A DNA stretch of 64,000 bases from positions 620,001 to 684,000 of the forward strand of contig CAVRNR010000006.1 of the NCBI GenBank assembly GCA_963722575.1. Direction: 5' to 3'. The DNA comes from Fen-178 sp963722575 (lineage in GTDB: Bacteria; Acidobacteriota; Terriglobia; Bryobacterales; Bryobacteraceae). The notes below the pieces were generated by a model. The model made no database searches, was not told the DNA's origin, and saw nothing but the letters and a program-made list of their open reading frames with translations. Both the position numbers and the translations under genes were made by a program. Below are positions 26,138 through 33,325 of this stretch, one piece after another; positions within the stretch are counted from its first letter, which is position 1; each line of letters begins with the position of its first letter.

Positions 26138-26884
26138 ATGTCGAGAGCGATTCTGTACGACAGCACCCTCTGCATCGATTGCAAGGCATGCGAAGCGGCT
26201 TGTGCCGAACGTTGGGGTCTCCCCTACACCGACAAAATTGCCGCCGAGGAAAAAATCTCGGCGCACAAGTTGACTGCCGTTGTAACGCACGGAGACCGAT
26301 ATAGCCGCCGGCTGTGCATGCACTGCGCGGAACCAACGTGCGTTTCGGTCTGCCCCGTGGGGGCCTTGCAAAAGACCTCGCTTGGTCCAGTGGTGTACGA
26401 CGCAGAGAAGTGCATGGGCTGCCGCTATTGCCTGCAGGCGTGCCCGTTCCAGGTGCCCACCTACGAATGGAACCAGCGCCTGCCCAAGATGCGGAAGTGC
26501 GACATGTGCTATGAGCGGCAGAGCCAGGGCAAGCTGACGGCTTGCGCCGAGGCCTGCCCGACCGGCGCCACCAAGAACGGCGACCGCGACCAACTGCTGG
26601 CCGAAGCGCGGCAGCGCATCGCGGAAAAGCCCGGCCAGTATTACCCCAAGATCTACGGCGTCAAAGAGGTGGGCGGCACCTCGGTGCTCTTCCTTTCGGC
26701 GGTTCCCTTCGGGCAGATCGGCCTGCGCACCAATGTGCCGCTGGAAGCCCTGCCCGATCTGACCTGGCGCGTGCTGGATCTGACGCCGGACGTGGTCTCC
26801 ACGGGCACCGTGCTGCTGGGCGGCATCTGGTGGATCACCAACCGCCGCGGCGAAGTCGCCAAGAAGGAGGGCCGGCGGAAATGA
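26138..26884 (+). CDS. HybA-type 4x[4Fe-4S] ferredoxin with C-terminal anchor
   Basis: A 248-residue electron-transfer subunit. Sixteen cysteines form four cluster motifs: CIDCKACEAAC (from Cys12), CMHCAEPTCVSVC, CMGCRYCLQAC and CDMCYERQSQGKLTACAEAC. The C-terminal hydrophobic segment (VSTGTVLLGGIWWI) is a single membrane anchor, as in HybA and FdhB-type proteins. No Tat or Sec signal precedes the first cluster, which suggests the clusters face the cytoplasm or that export depends on a partner. The stop overlaps the ATG of the NrfD-like gene. The partner catalytic subunit is not encoded nearby. Confidence 0.88.
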   Translation: MSRAILYDSTLCIDCKACEAACAERWGLPYTDKIAAEEKISAHKLTAVVTHGDRYSRRLCMHCAEPTCVSVCPVGALQKTSLGPVVYDAEKCMGCRYCLQACPFQVPTYEWNQRLPKMRKCDMCYERQSQGKLTACAEACPTGATKNGDRDQLLAEARQRIAEKPGQYYPKIYGVKEVGGTSVLFLSAVPFGQIGLRTNVPLEALPDLTWRVLDLTPDVVSTGTVLLGGIWWITNRRGEVAKKEGRRK

Positions 26885-28062
26885 AGCTCAAACTTCCGAA
26901 ACTGACGGTGTGGCGCGCCATTTTCGCGGTCATCCTGTTGAGCGGCGTCTGGGCCACCTACCTGCGCATCCGGTACGGCCTGGGCGGCGCCACCAACCTC
27001 AGCGACCAGTTCCCCTGGGGACTTTGGATCGGCTTCAACGTCCTGTGCGGCGTGGGCTTGGCGGCCGGAGGCTTCACCCTGGTGGCCATTGTCCACATCT
27101 TCAACATCGAGCGCTACAAGCCCGTTCTGCGGCCGGCGGTGCTGACGGCCTTTCTCGGGTACAGCCTGGTGGTGGTGGCCCTGCTGTACGACCTGGGCCG
27201 GCCCGACCGCATCTGGCACCCGCTGATCATGTGGAACCCGCATTCGGTGATGTTCGAGGTGGCCTGGTGCGTCACGCTGTACACCACGGTGCTGTTTCTG
27301 GAGTTCATTCCGGTGGTCTTCGAGAAGTTCGGCTGGCACAAGCCGCTGGGGTGGATTCACAACATTTCCGTGCCCCTCATGATTGCCGGCGTGCTGCTCT
27401 CGACGCTGCACCAAAGCTCGCTCGGGTCGCTCTATCTCATCGTGCCGGAAAAGCTCTATCCGCTGTGGTACACCCCGCTGCTGCCGCTGCTGTTCTATAT
27501 CTCCGCCATTGCCGTGGGGCTGGCCATGACCATCTTCGAATCGTGGCATAGCAGCCGCGCCTTCGGCCGCGCGCTGGAGCTGCCGCTGCTGGCCAGCCTG
27601 GCGCGCGTCCTGGCCGTGCTCATGAGCACCTACCTATGGATCCGGTTCCTCGATATGGCCCACCGGGGCGTCTTCGGGCTGCTCTTGCGGAACCGCACCG
27701 AGACGTGGCTGTTCGCGCTCGAGATTGCCCTGATGGCCGTGCCCACCGTGCTCCTGTTTCAGCGGAAAGTCCGGATGAGTCCGGGCGCGCTGTACGCCTG
27801 CGCGGTGATGGTGGTGTTCGGGTTCATCGCCAACCGGCTGAACGTGGCGGTGACCGGAATGGAAGCCGGCTCGGGCGCGCATTACATTCCCAAGTGGACC
27901 GAGGTGGCGGTGACGCTTTCCATTGTGGGCGCCGGCTTTGCGGTTTTCCGCATCATCGCCGAGTACTTCCCCATTTTCGAAAAGGTGAACTCCGCGAGCC
28001 CGCATGAACATGCGCCGCGGGAAATGGAAGAAACGGAGGCGGACCCAGTCGCAGTGGAATGA
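26881..28062 (+). CDS. NrfD/HybB-family quinone-reactive membrane subunit
   Basis: The start is the ATG at 26881 within the ATGA overlap with the Fe-S gene, giving 393 residues. About ten transmembrane helices are visible, with the family features FPWGLWIGFNVLCGVGLAAG, YDLGRPDRIWHPLIMWNPHS and HQSSLGSLYLI typical of HybB-type NrfD proteins. Such subunits exchange electrons and protons with the quinone pool. With the Fe-S protein it forms a two-subunit membrane redox module. The last four bases overlap the sensor kinase gene. Confidence 0.9.
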   Translation: MKLKLPKLTVWRAIFAVILLSGVWATYLRIRYGLGGATNLSDQFPWGLWIGFNVLCGVGLAAGGFTLVAIVHIFNIERYKPVLRPAVLTAFLGYSLVVVALLYDLGRPDRIWHPLIMWNPHSVMFEVAWCVTLYTTVLFLEFIPVVFEKFGWHKPLGWIHNISVPLMIAGVLLSTLHQSSLGSLYLIVPEKLYPLWYTPLLPLLFYISAIAVGLAMTIFESWHSSRAFGRALELPLLASLARVLAVLMSTYLWIRFLDMAHRGVFGLLLRNRTETWLFALEIALMAVPTVLLFQRKVRMSPGALYACAVMVVFGFIANRLNVAVTGMEAGSGAHYIPKWTEVAVTLSIVGAGFAVFRIIAEYFPIFEKVNSASPHEHAPREMEETEADPVAVE

Positions 28063-29666
28063 GCCTCGGCAAGACAATCCGGCTGGGACTGGCCGCCAAG
28101 CTCGCGATCTCGGTGACGGCGAGCACAGCGGCCTTCTTCGCCTTATTCGGCTTCATCAACCTGCGGGCGGAGCGCGTTCATTCGCGGGATTTCGTGGAGC
28201 AGTCCGCCGACCGCGTCACCGACGTGATCCTGCGCAGCACGCGGTACGAAATGCTGCACAACGACCGCGAGGCGCTGTACAACATCATCCGCGAGCTGGG
28301 CAGCCAGCCGGGCATCCAGCGCATCCGCATCTTTAATAAGGATGGCCGCATCACTCTTTCCACCGACGCGCGCGAAGTCGACACGGTGGTGAACAAGAGC
28401 GCCGAGGCCTGCTACGGGTGCCATGCGCAATCGGCGCCGCTCACCAAGCTCAACCGCCCCGACCGGGCCCGCATGTTCTGGGATAAGCAGGGCACGCACC
28501 TGCTGGCGGTGATTCGCCCCATCGATAACTCGCCAGCGTGTTCGGACGCGGCCTGCCACGTCCACCCCGCGAACCAGCTTGTGCTGGGGGTGATCGACGC
28601 CGATCTTTCCCTCGCCGCCGTGGACGCCCAGATCGCGCAGCACCAGGCCACCCTGGCGTGGTTCCTGGTGGGGGCGGTGCTGTTTGGTTCGCTGGCGGCC
28701 GTGGCGTTCATCTGGGTGGTGGTGTACCGGCCGGTCAAGGTGTTGATCGACGGCACGCATCGCGTGGCCGGTGGAGACCTGGATTATCGGCTGCCCGCGG
28801 GCTCGGATGACGAGTTGGGCGATCTGGCGCGCTCGTTCAACCGCATGACCGCCGAGGTGGCGGGCATTCAGGCCAAAATCGAAGAAGAGGTGCGCCGCAA
28901 GACCGCCGAGCTGGAGCGCGTGCATAAGACGCTGTTGCGATCGGAAAAGATGGCCTCCGTCGGCAAGCTAGCCGCCACGGTGGCGCACGAGATCAACAAT
29001 CCGCTGTTCGGCATCCTGACGTACGCGCACCTGGTGCTGCGCGGGCTGCTGAAGCACGAATTCCCGGAGCGCGACGAGATGGCCGATCAGCTTCGGACGA
29101 TCGAGCGCGAGAGCAAGCGCTGCGGCGACCTGGTGAAGAACCTGCTCACCTTCTCCAGGCAGGCGCCGAGCAATCGCGAGCCCAACGATCTCAATACCAT
29201 CGTGGAGCGCGCCATTTCGCTGGTGAAGCACAAGCTGGACTTGCAGAGCATCGAGCTGAAACAGAACCTCGCGCCGGGGCTTCCGCCGGTCCAGTGCGAC
29301 GCCAACCAGATCCAGCAGGTGTTTTTGGTGCTGATGGTCAACGCATCGGAGGCCATGCCCAGCGGGGGTGTGCTGGAAGTCGCCACGCAGCTCGAACCCG
29401 GCGCGGAGCACTGCTCGGTGCGGGTGAAGGACACGGGCGGCGGCATCCCCGCCGATGTGATGCCGCGCATTTTCGATCCGTTTTTTACCACCAAAGAGGA
29501 CCAGAACCGGACGGGGCTGGGGCTGGCCGTGGCGCATAGTATCGTGGAGCAGCACGCGGGCGAGATCGCGGTCCGTTCCACGCCGGGTGAGGGGGCGGAG
29601 TTCACGGTGGTGCTGCCGGTGGGGCAGGCGGGGCAGGTGGTTCCGCCTGCCAGGGTGAGACAGTGA
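28059..29666 (+). CDS. Sensor histidine kinase with two c-type haem motifs
   Basis: A 535-residue membrane kinase. Two transmembrane helices (about 14-34 and 200-222) flank a periplasmic domain of about 165 residues. This domain contains CYGCH (Cys118-His122), a standard c-type haem site, and CSDAACH (Cys161-His167), a CX4CH variant. HAMP (about 223-275), a coiled coil, and HisKA with VAHEINNPL (His310) follow, then HATPase_c with DTGGGIP and GLGLAVAHSIVEQH. Covalent haem would let it sense redox state or a gas. The last 15 residues come from a repeat-like element. It overlaps the NrfD gene by four bases and precedes its response regulator. Confidence 0.9.
   Translation: MSLGKTIRLGLAAKLAISVTASTAAFFALFGFINLRAERVHSRDFVEQSADRVTDVILRSTRYEMLHNDREALYNIIRELGSQPGIQRIRIFNKDGRITLSTDAREVDTVVNKSAEACYGCHAQSAPLTKLNRPDRARMFWDKQGTHLLAVIRPIDNSPACSDAACHVHPANQLVLGVIDADLSLAAVDAQIAQHQATLAWFLVGAVLFGSLAAVAFIWVVVYRPVKVLIDGTHRVAGGDLDYRLPAGSDDELGDLARSFNRMTAEVAGIQAKIEEEVRRKTAELERVHKTLLRSEKMASVGKLAATVAHEINNPLFGILTYAHLVLRGLLKHEFPERDEMADQLRTIERESKRCGDLVKNLLTFSRQAPSNREPNDLNTIVERAISLVKHKLDLQSIELKQNLAPGLPPVQCDANQIQQVFLVLMVNASEAMPSGGVLEVATQLEPGAEHCSVRVKDTGGGIPADVMPRIFDPFFTTKEDQNRTGLGLAVAHSIVEQHAGEIAVRSTPGEGAEFTVVLPVGQAGQVVPPARVRQ
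29618..29652 (+). repeat. Family B-like palindrome inside the kinase 3' end
   Basis: GGTGGGGCAGGCGG is followed, after a GGCAGGTGG duplication, by TTCCGCCTGCCA; the arms GGCAGGCGG and CCGCCTGCC pair over 9 bp. Apart from the duplication it matches the reverse complement of the element at 54141. It encodes the last part of the kinase (VGQAGQVVPPAR). Confidence 0.65.
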
Positions 29667-29707
29667 AGGAACCAGATAAACTAGACGGGGTTCATGCGGA
29701 GGAACCA

Positions 29708-31072
29708 ATGGCAACTGCGATAGATGCTCCGACGGCAACCAAGACGCGGGGCAAAATCCTGATCGTGGATGACGAACTGGTGGTGCGCGATTCGCTCGGC
29801 AAGTGGTTCGCCAGCGAAGGCTACACCGCCCGGCCCGCGGGAGGGGCACGCGAAGCCCTCGAGCTGATCCAGCAGGTTGAGTTCGATATCGCGCTGATCG
29901 ATATCAAAATGCCCGGCATGGACGGCATGGAGCTCCAGAGCCGCCTGCACGAGGCCGATCCGGACCTGACCGTCATCATCATGACCGGCTACGCCTCGGT
30001 GGAGACCGCCGTGCAGGCCCTCAAGCACGGCGCGTACGACTACATCACCAAACCGGTGGACCCGGACGAGCTATCCCACCTGGTGGCGAACGCCCTGGAG
30101 CACAAACGCGCCCGGCGGGAAGTGGTGCGCCTGCGCGAGAACCTCCAGGAGGTCTCTCCGAGCACGGAACTGATCGGCAAGAGCCCCGCCATGAAGAAGG
30201 TGACCGAGCTGATCGAGATGGTCGCGCCCACGGAAGCCACCGTGCTCATCACCGGCGAAAGCGGCACCGGCAAGGAAGTGGTGGCGCGCGCCATCCATGC
30301 CGCCGGTCCACGGCGCTACATGCCCATGGTGACCATCCACTGCGGCGCGCTCACCGAGACGCTGCTCGAAAGCGAGCTGTTCGGACACGAAAAGGGCGCG
30401 TTCACGGGCGCGCAGTACCGGAAGAAAGGCAAGTTCGAGATCGCCGACGGCGGCAGCGTGTTCCTCGACGAGATCAGCGACATCAGTCTCAAGACGCAAA
30501 CCGACCTGCTGCGCGTGCTTCAGGAAAAAGAGATCGTGCGGGTGGGCGGCAACCAGCAAATCAAGGTGGATTTCCGCTGCATCGCAGCCACCAACAAGAA
30601 CCTCGAGGCGCTGGTCAAAGAGGGCACCTTCCGCCCCGACTTGTATTACCGGCTGCACGTCTTTTGCATCGACCTGCCGCCCCTGCGCGAACGCCGCGAC
30701 GACATTCCGCTGCTGGTCAACCATTTCCTCAACAAGTTCTGCATGGCCACCAGCCGCGCCATGCCGCAGCTCTCGGCGGAAGCGCTCGAAGTGCTCATGC
30801 GCCACGACTGGCCGGGCAACGTTCGCGAACTGGAGAACGCCGTGGAACGCGCGCTGGTGGTGGGACGCGGCTCGGAAATCCGCCCGGCCGACTTCTCCTT
30901 CCAGTTCCAGGCCGAAGAGCCCAAGGGCGGACAGACCCTGGACGATGTGGAGCGGTCGCACATCGAGCGCATCCTCAGGGAAACCCAGCACAATCTCTCG
31001 CGGGCGGCGCGCATCCTCGACATCGACCGCACCACTCTCTACAACAAGCTGCGCCGTTACGGATTGCGGTGA
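29708..31072 (+). CDS. NtrC-family sigma-54-dependent response regulator
   Basis: I chose the ATG at 29708, with GGAGG five bases upstream; an in-frame GTG at 29663 overlapping the kinase stop would add 15 residues. The 454-residue product has a receiver domain (ILIVDDE, phospho-acceptor Asp65 in LIDIKMPG), a sigma-54 AAA+ domain (Walker A GESGTGKE at 183-190, GAFTGA at 230-235, GGSVFLDEI) and a Fis-type C-terminal helix-turn-helix (LSRAARILDIDRTTLYNKL). It should be phosphorylated by the haem kinase and open sigma-54 promoters, probably including the operon's own. Confidence 0.93.
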   Translation: MATAIDAPTATKTRGKILIVDDELVVRDSLGKWFASEGYTARPAGGAREALELIQQVEFDIALIDIKMPGMDGMELQSRLHEADPDLTVIIMTGYASVETAVQALKHGAYDYITKPVDPDELSHLVANALEHKRARREVVRLRENLQEVSPSTELIGKSPAMKKVTELIEMVAPTEATVLITGESGTGKEVVARAIHAAGPRRYMPMVTIHCGALTETLLESELFGHEKGAFTGAQYRKKGKFEIADGGSVFLDEISDISLKTQTDLLRVLQEKEIVRVGGNQQIKVDFRCIAATNKNLEALVKEGTFRPDLYYRLHVFCIDLPPLRERRDDIPLLVNHFLNKFCMATSRAMPQLSAEALEVLMRHDWPGNVRELENAVERALVVGRGSEIRPADFSFQFQAEEPKGGQTLDDVERSHIERILRETQHNLSRAARILDIDRTTLYNKLRRYGLR

Positions 31073-31635
31073 AACCCATTCATCTCATCCCGCTCGGAGC
31101 GCCTTCCAGGGTGCCCTCTGGGCCCGGCGCGGAACCGGGACTGGATCTGCTGGAGTATCTCGCCGCGGCGCTGGCGCGCACCTTCCGCACCCCGTGCCAG
31201 ATTCGGCCGGAGACCTTCGATCTTTCTTTCGCGCTGGACGCCGGCCGCCAGCAGTATTACTCGACGGCCATCATCCAGCGCATGGAGCGCGCCGTGGATC
31301 CCGACGCGCGCGTGCTGGGGGTCACGGCGTCCGACCTGTACGTGCCCGTGCTGACTTTCGTGTTCGGCGAGGCGCAGCTCGACGGCAATTGCGCCGTGGT
31401 ATCCACCGCGCGCCTGAAAGAGGAGTTCTACGGCCTGCCGCCGCGACCGGACCTGGTGCGCGAGCGCCTGTTGAAAGAGGCGGCGCACGAACTTGGGCAC
31501 ACGTTCGGTCTTCGGCACTGCGCGGACTGGCGCTGCGTCATGACATCCAGCCACGCGGTGGAGCGTCTGGACGTCAAAAGCGCCGAGTTTTGCAGCGCCT
31601 GCAAGAAACCGATTTTCGGCAATGGATACTGGTAG
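31069..31635 (+). CDS. Archaemetzincin-family zinc metalloprotease
   Basis: The start is a GTG at 31069 in a GTGA overlap with the response regulator stop, giving 188 residues. The signature is complete: HELGHTFGLRH (His140, Glu141, His144, His150), then Cys151, Cys156, Met158 and a distal Cys175-x-x-Cys178 pair (FCSACKK), matching the extended archaemetzincin zinc motif with its structural zinc site. Archaemetzincins are cytoplasmic peptidases of unclear physiological substrate, patchily spread in bacteria. Its coupling to a two-component system is unusual and suggests a regulated proteolytic step (inference). Confidence 0.9.
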   Translation: MKPIHLIPLGAPSRVPSGPGAEPGLDLLEYLAAALARTFRTPCQIRPETFDLSFALDAGRQQYYSTAIIQRMERAVDPDARVLGVTASDLYVPVLTFVFGEAQLDGNCAVVSTARLKEEFYGLPPRPDLVRERLLKEAAHELGHTFGLRHCADWRCVMTSSHAVERLDVKSAEFCSACKKPIFGNGYW

Positions 31636-31806
31636 CGCACGCCCGGGCTTCCCGAGCCGGAAAACCTTTTTCGACGCGGAGGCGCGGAGACGCAGAGAAA
31701 AACGCGTAGAGGAAAGAACGGGAAAATAAAGTCAAAACCGGAGAGCGCGGAGGAAGCGGAGAATCGTGAAAAAGCGAGGGCAGAGGGAAGTTGGAGACAT
31801 TTCAGG
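31636..31806. other. Purine-rich intergenic stretch
   Basis: No gene. The stretch has repeated GCGGAGGCGCGGAGACGC-like purine-rich runs (31675-31700, and a weaker one near 31742-31765), a kind of low-complexity sequence often seen between genes in diverse bacteria. No clear terminator or promoter is visible. Confidence 0.45.
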
Positions 31807-33204
31807 ATGACTGCCGCTGACATTCTCGATCTGCGCTCCGCGCTGGAGTTCCTCGCAACCGTTCCGGGCCAACTTGCCAGCACGCGGCAGCCCGTCGATG
31901 CCCACGCGGAACTCGCCGCCGTCTACAAACGCGTGGGCGCCGGTCCCGCCCTGCTCTTCGAAAACGTCACGGGCTACGCCATCCCGGTCGTCGTTGGAAT
32001 CCTGGCCAGCCGCGAGCGCACCGCGCTGCTCATGGGCAGCACCATCGAGCGGCTGCCCTTCGATTTGCTGGACGCGCTGAATCACACCTGCGCACCGGTG
32101 ACGGTGGCAAGCGCGCCCTGCCAGGAGGTGGTCATCCGACCTCCCTTCGACCTGCGGCGGCTGATTCCGGCTCCCACCCACACTCTCCGCGATGCCGGGC
32201 CATACATCGCCGCGGGACTGGTGCGCGCGCGCGATCCCGAAACGGGCGCCTCCGACGTCACCATTCACCGGCTGTGCATGCAAGGCCCCGATACCCTCAG
32301 CATCTACTTCGTTCCCGGCCGCCACATCGACCAGTTCCGCGCCAAGGCCGAGCGGTTGGGCCGGCCGCTTCCGGTTTCCGTCAGCATCGGGCTCGACCCC
32401 GCCATCTACCTGGCCGCGTGCTTCGAGTCGCCCACCGTCCCCTTGGGCTTCGACGAGCTGACGGTCGCCGGCGGGCTGCGCCACAGGCCGGTGGAGCTGG
32501 TGGATTGCCTCACGGTGGCGGCGCAGGCCATCGCCCGCGCCGAGATCGTGATCGAAGGCGAAATCCTACCTGGCGTGCGCGTCCGCGAGGATTCCCAGAC
32601 GCTGACCGGATACTCCATGCCGGAGTTCGCCGGCGCGATGGGCGTGGCCCAGCCCGAACTGCCGGTGATCCGCGTGACCGCCGTGACGCATCGGCGCTCG
32701 CCCATCTTGCAGACCATCGTCGGGCCGGGCGAGGAGCACACCAACCTGGTCGGCATCCCCACCGAGGTCAGCATCCTGCGCGCGGTGGAGAGCAGCATGC
32801 CGGGCCTGCTGCGCGGCGTCTACTCGCACCCTTCGGGAGGCGGCAAATTCCTCGCCATCTTGCAAATCGGGAAGCGCTCGCCGGCCGACGAAGGCCGCCA
32901 GCGGCAGGCCGCGCTGACGGCGTTCGCGGCCTTCCCGGAACTCAAGCATGTCATCCTGGTGGATGAGGACGTGAACATCTTCGACAGCAACGACGTGCTG
33001 TGGGCCATGACTGTTCGCTACCAGGGCGACACGGACACGGTCTTCATTCCCGGCGTGCGCGGCGCCGCCCTCGATCCTTCGCGGCGGCCGGACGGGGCCA
33101 CCTGCAAGACCATCTTCGATTGCACGGTGCCGTTTCACATGAAGGAGCGGTTCCGGCGCGCGGAGTTTCTGGACGTGGATCTGCCGTCCGATGTGCGCTT
33201 ATGA
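31807..33204 (+). CDS. UbiD-family (prenyl-FMN-dependent) decarboxylase
   Basis: A 465-residue member of the UbiD family of reversible decarboxylases. Recognisable segments are PALLFENVTGY near the N-terminus, the central PVSVSIGLDPAIYLAACF, EIVIEGEILPG, and HVILVDEDVNIFDSNDVLWAM near the C-terminus, the conserved DVN/D-type strand. Such enzymes use prenylated FMN made by UbiX and act on aromatic or unsaturated acids. No ubiX or quinone gene is adjacent, so the substrate is unknown; a menaquinone-type or aromatic-acid step is possible. It appears complete and is followed at once by a family B repeat. Confidence 0.88.
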   Translation: MTAADILDLRSALEFLATVPGQLASTRQPVDAHAELAAVYKRVGAGPALLFENVTGYAIPVVVGILASRERTALLMGSTIERLPFDLLDALNHTCAPVTVASAPCQEVVIRPPFDLRRLIPAPTHTLRDAGPYIAAGLVRARDPETGASDVTIHRLCMQGPDTLSIYFVPGRHIDQFRAKAERLGRPLPVSVSIGLDPAIYLAACFESPTVPLGFDELTVAGGLRHRPVELVDCLTVAAQAIARAEIVIEGEILPGVRVREDSQTLTGYSMPEFAGAMGVAQPELPVIRVTAVTHRRSPILQTIVGPGEEHTNLVGIPTEVSILRAVESSMPGLLRGVYSHPSGGGKFLAILQIGKRSPADEGRQRQAALTAFAAFPELKHVILVDEDVNIFDSNDVLWAMTVRYQGDTDTVFIPGVRGAALDPSRRPDGATCKTIFDCTVPFHMKERFRRAEFLDVDLPSDVRL

Positions 33205-33205
33205 C

Positions 33206-33314
33206 TGTGGGGCAGGATGGCATCCTGCGCGGCGGTTGGCAACCGCCGCCAGCCTGGCAAGGCCGGGCCCAGGGGGCACCCCAAATCGGCCGCAGATTGA
33301 CAATCTGCCCCACA
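33206..33314. repeat. Family B element 2: three 17-bp hairpins between GTGGGGCA ends
   Basis: It opens with TGTGGGGCAG one base after the UbiD-family stop and closes with CTGCCCCACA. The hairpins are GCAGGATGGCATCCTGC (33212), GGCGGTTGGCAACCGCC (33231) and GCAGATTGACAATCTGC (33292). Compared with element 1 the ends are the same while the second stem has changed on both sides. Confidence 0.85.
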
Positions 33315-33325
33315 ACGTGACCAAA

